Source: Candidatus Nanopelagicales bacterium
GTDB taxonomy: Bacteria > Actinomycetota > Actinomycetes > S36-B12 > UBA5976
Direction: 5' to 3'
Assembly (NCBI GenBank): GCA_023257525.1
Contig: JALRCB010000065.1
Location: forward strand, 1 to 5,433
Length of the DNA: 5,433 nt
Shown here: piece by piece, positions 1 through 4,111 of the stretch
How the letters are laid out: the number at the start of each line of letters is the position of its first letter
Position numbering within the stretch: the stretch's first letter is position 1
The notes under the pieces: generated by a model
What the model was told of the DNA's origin: nothing
The model's database searches: none
What the model saw: only the letters and a program-made list of their open reading frames with translations
Made by a program: the position numbers and the translations under genes

Positions 1-385
1 CAGTGACTTCAACAATTACCGTGTTTTTGATTCCGCCACGTAACTGGAAATGGGCGTTTGAATTTGCATCAGTTGATCGTGCGCGTCGCGATTGCTGATC
101 ATCAAGTTTCTGAAGCTTGCCAACATATTGAAGCGGCAGGCGAGCGCGCCCAACTCGAAAGTTCAATTCATCAATTTGAATTAGCGGGGTATTAACTGCA
201 ATTCCAACGGCAGCTGCCAGCGTGGTTGTTATCGCAACAATTAGGCCAAGATCATTGCCATATGCGCGGCCGTATGCGATTCCTAACGACACAGTCATGA
301 TGAATGCGAAAGCCCATTGCCCAAGTGAAGGCCAAAGCCGTTCTTGGAACACCGGATTCTTTCCGTCGACACCTTCGGTAGTCAT
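1..385 (-). CDS. DUF3093 family membrane protein, 3' end cut off by the window edge
   Basis: The minus-strand frame starts at ATG 385-383 and stays open for 128 codons to the left edge, so the C-terminus is missing. Two hydrophobic segments are visible, about residues 23-39 and 46-64, separated by a short polar turn (GRAYGND). A soluble part follows containing the DUF3093 hallmark RVGRARLPLQYVGKLQKLD (residues 77-95). The N-terminal ERLWPS (15-20) and a later strand-rich stretch, LRGGIKNTVIVEVT (115-128), also fit the family. DUF3093 proteins are small actinobacterial proteins with two membrane helices and a C-terminal domain on one side of the membrane; their function is unknown. The gene is divergent from the PaaI/dut cluster, the usual arrangement near actinobacterial dut. 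No clear Shine-Dalgarno precedes the start. Family assignment rests on remembered family sequence patterns and context. Confidence 0.85.
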   Translation of the reverse strand, partial: MTTEGVDGKNPVFQERLWPSLGQWAFAFIMTVSLGIAYGRAYGNDLGLIVAITTTLAAAVGIAVNTPLIQIDELNFRVGRARLPLQYVGKLQKLDDQQSRRARSTDANSNAHFQLRGGIKNTVIVEVT

Positions 386-457
386 TTAACAACTCACTTT
401 TCGGATTACGGGTCTCTGCATCAAGAGTGACTTATTAGAAACGATACTCTAAAGAAC
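386..457. promoter_or_regulatory. divergent intergenic region with promoters for DUF3093 (-) and PaaI-dut cluster (+)
   Basis: These 72 bases separate two divergent start codons, so at least one promoter in each direction is expected here. On the plus strand the best -10-like elements overlap: GATACT at 443-448 or TACTCT at 445-450. Both lie so close to ATG 458 that the transcript would have almost no leader. No good -35 hexamer sits 16-18 bp upstream of them. On the minus strand I see no clear promoter: a TAATAA-like box lies near 434-439, without a convincing partner. A weak 5-bp inverted repeat (AGAGT 424-428 / ACTCT 446-450) is not enough to call an operator. Confidence 0.45.
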
Positions 458-1051
458 ATGGAACGAATTGGTCGCGAAATTCACCCGCTGAGTATCCCTA
501 GCGAGGCCGTGGCACCAGAGCGTCATCCAGATGCGCCGAAACCAGGCGAAGCAATCGCTAGTCACTACAACAACTGCTTTGGATGCGGTATCGATCATCC
601 AACTGGTTTGCACATGAAAATTGAAGCAGGCGAAGGCATGACAACTCAAGCTGTTTTCGAAGTGACGCAACATCATCAAGGAGCGCCGGGTATTGCGCAT
701 GGTGGAATTCTGTCGCTGGCTTTTGATGAATCGCTAGGTGCAACTAACTGGCTAGTGCGAGCACCAGCCGTGACAGCGCACTTAGAAGTTTCCTATCGAT
801 TACCGGTTCCAGTCGGCACTCTGGTTTACATCCAGGCAACTATGCAGGCAATCAGCGGTCGAAAAATCTGGTCAACTGCAGAAGGTCGATTGAATTCTCC
901 AGATGGCCCATTGGCAGTTGAAGCCGGTTCGCTTTACATGCAGGTTCCAATTGAACATTTCACCAAGCATGGTCGCCAAGAAGATTTGGCTAAAGCAGCT
1001 AGTGATGAAAATGCACTGAACTATGTCAAGAAGTTAGACATCGCACCATGA
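458..1051 (+). CDS. PaaI-like hotdog-fold thioesterase family protein
   Basis: This is a 197-residue cytoplasmic protein. Residues 1-35 are a polar, proline-rich extension. A hotdog domain follows, beginning with a cysteine motif, NNCFGCGIDHPTGLHM (38-53), often seen at the front of PaaI-like hotdog proteins. The core motif GIAHGGILSLAFDESLG (78-94) carries the HGG signature (81-83) at the start of the central helix, with D90 and E91 as candidate catalytic or water-positioning acids. Family members hydrolyse acyl-CoA or acyl-thioester substrates as dimers or tetramers. The substrate here cannot be told from sequence. ATG 458 is the first in-frame start after the stop at 428-430. It lacks a Shine-Dalgarno and probably heads a leaderless transcript. 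The last four bases overlap the dut start (ATGA), so the two genes are likely co-translated. A metabolic link to dut is not evident; the pairing may be positional. Confidence 0.88.
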   Translation: MERIGREIHPLSIPSEAVAPERHPDAPKPGEAIASHYNNCFGCGIDHPTGLHMKIEAGEGMTTQAVFEVTQHHQGAPGIAHGGILSLAFDESLGATNWLVRAPAVTAHLEVSYRLPVPVGTLVYIQATMQAISGRKIWSTAEGRLNSPDGPLAVEAGSLYMQVPIEHFTKHGRQEDLAKAASDENALNYVKKLDIAP

Positions 1052-1494
1052 GCAAAATCAACATCCAATTTAAGTTACTCCATGAATTAGCACAGGCCCC
1101 AAAGTATGCACACGATGGTGATGCTGGTGCAGATTTAGTGTGCATCGAAGATGTCACATTAAAGCCCGGAGAGCGTTCGCTAGTAGCAACCGGAGTAGCA
1201 ATTGCTTTGCCGCCTGGCTATGTCGGGCTAGTACACCCACGTTCAGGCTTAGCAACAAAACACGGAATTGGAATCGTAAACACTCCCGGCACAATCGATT
1301 CAGGTTATCGAGGTGAACTAAAGATTTGCTTAATCAATTTAGACCCAAGCGAAACCGTTTCACTTCCAGCTGGAAGTCGGATTGCACAGTTAGTTATTCA
1401 AGAAGTTACAACAGCTCAGTTCATTGAAGTCCAAAATCTTGATGACACTGATCGCAGCGACAAAGGTTTTGGCTCAACAGGTATCGCAACATGA
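1048..1494 (+). CDS. dut: dUTP diphosphatase (deoxyuridine 5'-triphosphate nucleotidohydrolase)
   Basis: The enzyme hydrolyses dUTP to dUMP and pyrophosphate. This keeps uracil out of DNA and supplies dUMP for thymidylate synthesis. At 148 residues it has the usual length of the trimeric all-beta dUTPase family, and all five conserved motifs are present: I DGDAGADL (23-30), II PRSGLATKHGIG (64-75), III GTIDSGYRGELKI (81-93), IV RIAQLVI (111-117) and V GFGSTG (140-145). D84 in motif III is the expected catalytic aspartate, and F141 in motif V is the aromatic residue that stacks on the uracil ring. The C-terminal arm is intact. The start overlaps the stop of the upstream thioesterase by 4 nt and has only a weak purine-rich stretch before it, which points to translational coupling. 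dut beside DUF3710 and opposite DUF3093 is standard in Actinomycetota. Confidence 0.97.
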   Translation: MSKINIQFKLLHELAQAPKYAHDGDAGADLVCIEDVTLKPGERSLVATGVAIALPPGYVGLVHPRSGLATKHGIGIVNTPGTIDSGYRGELKICLINLDPSETVSLPAGSRIAQLVIQEVTTAQFIEVQNLDDTDRSDKGFGSTGIAT

Positions 1495-1511
1495 CGCAGG
1501 ATGAATTATGA
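1491..1511 (+). other. six-codon mini-ORF bridging dut stop and DUF3710 start
   Basis: A tiny frame encoding MTQDEL begins at ATG 1491, which overlaps the dut stop as ATGA. It ends at TGA 1509-1511, which overlaps the DUF3710 start at 1508 as a second ATGA. The Shine-Dalgarno-like AGGA (1498-1501), placed six bases before 1508, lies inside it. The peptide is probably meaningless. The geometry would, however, let a ribosome finishing dut step to the DUF3710 start by two termination-reinitiation events. It may equally be chance. Confidence 0.3.
1498..1501 (+). promoter_or_regulatory. ribosome binding site for DUF3710 gene
   Basis: AGGA sits six bases before ATG 1508. It supports that ATG over nearby ATGs at 1491 and 1501, which are in other frames. 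An in-frame TGA at 1502-1504 rules out any longer DUF3710 product. Confidence 0.6.
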
Positions 1512-2128
1512 TTCAAGGTCCTCTGGAATTCAGTTCAGATCTAGACACAAGTTCCATGCTTGACCTTGGCGCAGTATTTCTGCCAAACATTCCAGGACTT
1601 GAAGTTCATTTGGATTTGGATCCACGCTCTGGCAAAGGTAAATCGGTTTCACTGCACCTCAATATGACGATTGCAGAAGTGCAGATTTTTGCTGCAGCTG
1701 TAAATGATGATTTATGGGCAACTATGCGCGATGCAATCTCATCAGGTCTACGCGATCAAAAAGTTGATTGCACGGTAGAGATGGGACGCTTTGGCACCGA
1801 AATTCATGCCGTAATGCCAACAGTTGACCTCGATGGAAATGCCCACGTGCAACCAGTTCGGTTCGTCGGCGTGCGTGGCTCGCGTTGGTTAGTACGCGCA
1901 GTGATCAGTGGCGATGGCGCATTACTAAGTGGACATTCAAATCCTTACGCCGGACCAGACATCGACGAAGTTATTTCTCAACTTGTGATCAATCGTGGTG
2001 ACGAGCCGATCCCACCTGGCGAACGGCTGGCATTGCGAAGTCCGAGTACGCCTACCGGTGACTTGTCGCAGGGGAGTCAATCTGATTCCAACGATGCAAA
2101 GTTTGGCAACTTTCATATTCAGCTCTAA
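1508..2128 (+). CDS. DUF3710 domain-containing protein
   Basis: This 206-residue soluble protein has no signal peptide or membrane segment. It matches the actinobacterial DUF3710 pattern along most of its length: an acidic N-terminus, then LDLGAVFLPNIPGLEVHLDLD (18-38), GRFGTEIHAVMP (93-104), QPVRFVGVRGSRWLVRAVISG (115-135), and the closing VINRGDEPIPPGERLALRSP (160-179). The last 27 residues are a low-complexity polar tail rich in Ser, Asp and Gly. The function of the family is unknown. It is nearly always next to dut in Actinomycetota, and M. tuberculosis Rv2696c next to dut is, from memory, the equivalent. Persistent linkage hints at a housekeeping role but does not define one. The gene follows dut by 13 bases and shares its transcript. 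No catalytic motif is recognisable to me, so enzymatic activity should not be assumed. Confidence 0.9.
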   Translation: MIQGPLEFSSDLDTSSMLDLGAVFLPNIPGLEVHLDLDPRSGKGKSVSLHLNMTIAEVQIFAAAVNDDLWATMRDAISSGLRDQKVDCTVEMGRFGTEIHAVMPTVDLDGNAHVQPVRFVGVRGSRWLVRAVISGDGALLSGHSNPYAGPDIDEVISQLVINRGDEPIPPGERLALRSPSTPTGDLSQGSQSDSNDAKFGNFHIQL

Positions 2129-2152
2129 GTGCGGATGAGTAATTTCCGAATT

Positions 2153-2168
2153 TAACTGGTTACAGTTA
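2153..2168. repeat. inverted repeat TAACTG-N4-CAGTTA just before the DUF3159 start
   Basis: Six-base arms TAACTG (2153-2158) and CAGTTA (2163-2168) flank a 4-base spacer, GTTA. The repeat overlaps the candidate -10 box TACAGT (2161-2166) and ends four bases before the GTG start. A second small palindrome, GTTATAAC (2165-2172), abuts the start codon. As DNA this could be a regulator site. As RNA it would matter only if transcription reads through from DUF3710. Short arms make chance occurrence quite possible. Confidence 0.35.
2161..2166 (+). promoter_or_regulatory. candidate -10 element for a leaderless DUF3159 transcript
   Basis: TACAGT fits the TANNNT form of the actinobacterial -10 box and ends six bases before GTG 2173, so transcription would begin at or next to the start codon. 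No purine-rich Shine-Dalgarno precedes the GTG, which agrees with leaderless translation. No recognisable -35 hexamer is present, so this stays tentative. Confidence 0.35.
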
Positions 2169-2172
2169 TAAC

Positions 2173-2856
2173 GTGAGTAACGCTAATCCGGATCCAATCA
2201 AGGACTCCGATCCAGCTAATGAAGACGTTGTCTCTGAAATCAAAGACGATTCGACCCTACTTGCTTCAGCCTTAGGTGGCTGGTCAGGCGTAATTGATTC
2301 TGGATTGCCGTTCGTAGTGTTCACCATCGTTTACTTAGTTACCGACCGAAACTTAGAAACTACGCTTTATGCATCTGTTGGAACCGCCGCAGTGCTTGCG
2401 TTATTGCGGTTAGTGCGCAGGCAATCTTTGCAGCAGATTTTCTCAGGTTTAATCGGCATAGGTATTGCAGCCTTTTTAGCCCAGCGAACCGGTAACGCAG
2501 ACAATTTCTTTTTACCAGGCATCATCACTAACGCGGCTTACGCAAGTGCGTGCTTGATAAGTATTGCGGTCCACAAACCGTTGCTCGGATATGTAATTGA
2601 AGCGATGCGAGGACGTGACATGTCTTGGGTCAAGGACCCAGCGGCACATCGACTTTTCAGCACTATTACTTGGTTGTGGGCTTTGATTTTTGGAGTTCGA
2701 GTAGCGATCATGTTCCCGCTTTATTTACTAGGACAGACTGCAGCACTTGGCACACTTAAAGTGCTGCTGGGTTATCCATTATTTGCACTGGGAATTTTCG
2801 TAACTTTCCGATTGCTGGCAAAGGCCAAGAAGGAAAGTGAAAGCACAAATGACTGA
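2173..2856 (+). CDS. DUF3159 family integral membrane protein
   Basis: The protein has 227 residues with a GTG start. Residues 1-28 are a polar, acidic cytoplasmic-type tail. Six hydrophobic segments follow, at roughly 39-57, 63-81, 86-103, 113-133, 162-187 and 192-214, and then a short basic-acidic C-terminus. DUF3159 hallmarks are clear: LGGWSGVIDSGLPFVVF (34-50), RLVRRQSLQQIFSGLIG (79-95), the loop RTGNADNFFLPGIITNAAY (105-123), and the later KDPAAHRLFSTITWLWALIF (154-173) with FPLYL (181-185). The family is actinobacterial and of unknown function; M. tuberculosis Rv2693c is, from memory, a member. An upstream in-frame TAA (2140-2142) and the lack of any in-frame ATG, GTG or TTG in the next 40 codons make 2173 the only sensible start, despite the missing ribosome site. 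In many relatives it neighbours potassium-uptake (Trk/Ceo) genes, which are absent here. The gene overlaps the next one. Confidence 0.9.
   Translation: MSNANPDPIKDSDPANEDVVSEIKDDSTLLASALGGWSGVIDSGLPFVVFTIVYLVTDRNLETTLYASVGTAAVLALLRLVRRQSLQQIFSGLIGIGIAAFLAQRTGNADNFFLPGIITNAAYASACLISIAVHKPLLGYVIEAMRGRDMSWVKDPAAHRLFSTITWLWALIFGVRVAIMFPLYLLGQTAALGTLKVLLGYPLFALGIFVTFRLLAKAKKESESTND
2830..2834 (+). promoter_or_regulatory. purine-rich ribosome-site candidate for the methyltransferase gene
   Basis: AAGGA at 2830-2834 inside the end of DUF3159 is the only Shine-Dalgarno-like stretch near the methyltransferase start. It is too close to GTG 2837 (two-base spacer) and rather far from ATG 2849 (fourteen bases), so it does not settle which start is used. 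Confidence 0.3.
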
Positions 2857-4039
2857 AACTGACGTAGTAAAAATTGGCGACATAGTTGACTTGCAGATCG
2901 ACAAAGTTGCTAATGGCGGCTTCTGCATTGCTCGGTATAACGGCCAAGTTGTGTTCGTTCGCCATGGTATTCCTGGCGAAACTGTCAAAGCTGAGATTAC
3001 TGATATCAGCAAGAAGTTTTTGCGCGCTGATGTCGTTGAAGTTGTTAGTGGCAGCGAACATCGAGTTGATGCTCCGTGCGCTTATGCCGGTGTTTGCGGC
3101 GGGTGTGATTGGCAACATGTAAGTCTTTCGCATCAGCGCAGTTTGAAAAGTGAAGTGGTTCGCGAGCAGCTAGCCCACCTTGGAGGAATCACTCATGTAA
3201 ATGGAAAGCCACTGGCTGAATTTGAAGTAATCGCGCTAAGTCCGAACGAAGATGGCTTACGTTGGCGAACTCGAAATCGTTATTCCCGAATTGGTGGAGT
3301 TTCCGTTGGCATGAAAATGCCACGGTCACATACTGTAATTGAAATTGATGACTGCTTAATTGCAGTTGAAGGTTCGGTACAACTTGCGCAAGACAAAGTG
3401 CATCTTGGTCAAGGAGACATCAGCACTGCGCAGAGTTCAACGGGCCAACATGTAGTTGTTGATCAACGCGGCGGACCTTGGCTAGATGAAACTGTTGGGG
3501 ATCGACGCTGGCGAATTCATGCCGGTTCATTTTGGCAGGTTCATAAAGACGCGCCAAAAGTTTTTGTTGATACAGTCCGCCGGTTTGCAAACTTAAAGCC
3601 AGGGGATAAAGCACTTGATCTTTATGCTGGTGCCGGTTTGTTTGCCGCCAGTATCGCGGCCGACGTTACAGAAAAAGGCGAGGTAGTCGCTGTTGAGTCG
3701 GTAATCGATTCCATGCGAGATGCGCGCAGATCTTGCAGCGACTTGCCACAAATGGATTTGATCACTGCTGATGTTTCCAAGTGGATAACTCAAATTGACG
3801 AAGACTTCGAAGTAGTAATTCTGGATCCACCTCGCGCTGGCGCTGGACTGGACGTCATAACGGAACTGAATCGGATCGCAAAGCGAGCCATTGTTTATGT
3901 GGCATGTGAACCAAGTGCCCTTGGCCGAGATGCGAAGTACTTATCTGACGCTGGTTGGTCGATGACCCAATTGGTAGGACTTGATGCCTTCCCAATGACG
4001 GGTCATGTCGAATGCATCGCACTTTTTGAGCGGTTCTAG
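2849..4039 (+). CDS. TRAM-domain, Fe-S class I SAM-dependent RNA m5U-type methyltransferase (RlmD/TrmA-like)
   Basis: This is a 396-residue RNA uridine C5-methyltransferase of the TrmA/RlmC/RlmD type. An N-terminal TRAM RNA-binding domain covers about residues 5-66 (GDIVDLQIDKVANGGFCIAR, then VFVRHGIPGE). An Fe-S-type cysteine set follows: C77-X5-C83-GG-C86, with C169 in DDCLI as the likely fourth ligand. The catalytic domain shows GSFWQVH (226-232), SAM motif ALDLYAGAGLFA (255-266), acidic E283 and DPPRAG (326-331). The nucleophile motif VACEPSALGRD has C353, and GHVEC has E388 as the likely base. The target base (rRNA or tRNA) cannot be inferred. I prefer ATG 2849 because the TRAM domain begins just after it; GTG 2837 would add four residues (MKAQ). 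The gene overlaps DUF3159 by 8 nt (20 nt from 2837), suggesting coupling. Confidence 0.9.
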   Translation: MTETDVVKIGDIVDLQIDKVANGGFCIARYNGQVVFVRHGIPGETVKAEITDISKKFLRADVVEVVSGSEHRVDAPCAYAGVCGGCDWQHVSLSHQRSLKSEVVREQLAHLGGITHVNGKPLAEFEVIALSPNEDGLRWRTRNRYSRIGGVSVGMKMPRSHTVIEIDDCLIAVEGSVQLAQDKVHLGQGDISTAQSSTGQHVVVDQRGGPWLDETVGDRRWRIHAGSFWQVHKDAPKVFVDTVRRFANLKPGDKALDLYAGAGLFAASIAADVTEKGEVVAVESVIDSMRDARRSCSDLPQMDLITADVSKWITQIDEDFEVVILDPPRAGAGLDVITELNRIAKRAIVYVACEPSALGRDAKYLSDAGWSMTQLVGLDAFPMTGHVECIALFERF

Positions 4040-4072
4040 CGACCAGCTGAAGAATTCCTCGAGTTTCTGGCG

Positions 4073-4078
4073 TAGAAT
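4073..4078 (+). promoter_or_regulatory. candidate -10 box of the acnA promoter
   Basis: TAGAAT matches the -10 consensus at five of six positions. It lies in the gap after the methyltransferase stop, and transcription would start at about 4084-4086, inside the palindrome that follows. I see no good -35 hexamer at 16-19 bp upstream. A competing weaker choice is GATACT at 4094-4099. Confidence 0.45.
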
Positions 4079-4079
4079 C

Positions 4080-4097
4080 TATCTTGACGTCAAGATA
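4080..4097. promoter_or_regulatory. 18-bp perfect palindrome, probable acnA operator
   Basis: TATCTTGACGTCAAGATA is its own reverse complement over all 18 bases and breaks exactly at both ends. It occupies the short gap before acnA, one base after the TAGAAT -10 box and 14 bases before the GTG start. Perfect symmetry at a promoter is the mark of a homodimeric repressor or activator site, and covering the presumed transcription start would favour repression. It contains a TTGACG -35-like hexamer (4084-4089), but no -10 lies at the right distance. The regulator is not encoded in this window. As RNA it could also form a 7-bp hairpin with an ACGU loop if transcription comes from upstream. Confidence 0.7.
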
Positions 4098-4102
4098 CTT
4101 TT

Positions 4103-4107
4103 AGGAG
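4103..4107 (+). promoter_or_regulatory. ribosome binding site of acnA
   Basis: AGGAG, the clearest Shine-Dalgarno in the window, sits four bases before GTG 4112 and fixes that start. It overlaps an 8-bp palindrome, GGAGCTCC (4104-4111). Confidence 0.75.
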
Positions 4108-4111
4108 CTCC

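Larger units (their letters stand above)
4040..4111 (+). promoter_or_regulatory. intergenic region between methyltransferase and acnA
   Basis: These 72 bases hold, in order, a short stretch with no strong terminator hairpin or T-run, the TAGAAT box, the 18-bp palindrome and the AGGAG ribosome site. Read-through from the methyltransferase gene into acnA is therefore possible in addition to an independent promoter. Confidence 0.6.

Noticed and set aside
449..743. Minus-strand open frames of 61-83 codons opposite the PaaI-like gene.
   Set aside because: They are antisense to a well-supported gene, have no recognisable motifs and no ribosome sites; they are shadow frames.
2756..3133. A 125-codon minus-strand frame across the DUF3159/methyltransferase junction, and a 78-codon plus-strand frame at 2886-3122.
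   Set aside because: Both overlap strongly supported conserved coding sequence in other frames, including the TRAM domain and Fe-S cysteines, and resemble no known family.
4040..4072. Possible intrinsic terminator after the methyltransferase gene (CCAG 4043-4046 with CTGG 4067-4070).
   Set aside because: The stem is only four to five pairs with a 20-base loop and no T-run, too weak to call.
4052..4110. Cluster of restriction-type hexamers (GAATTC, CTCGAG, GACGTC, GAGCTC) resembling a cloning polylinker.
   Set aside because: The surrounding sequence reads continuously as the methyltransferase end, promoter and acnA start. GACGTC is the centre of the 18-bp palindrome and GAGCTC is part of the ribosome site. 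There is no sign of a vector junction.
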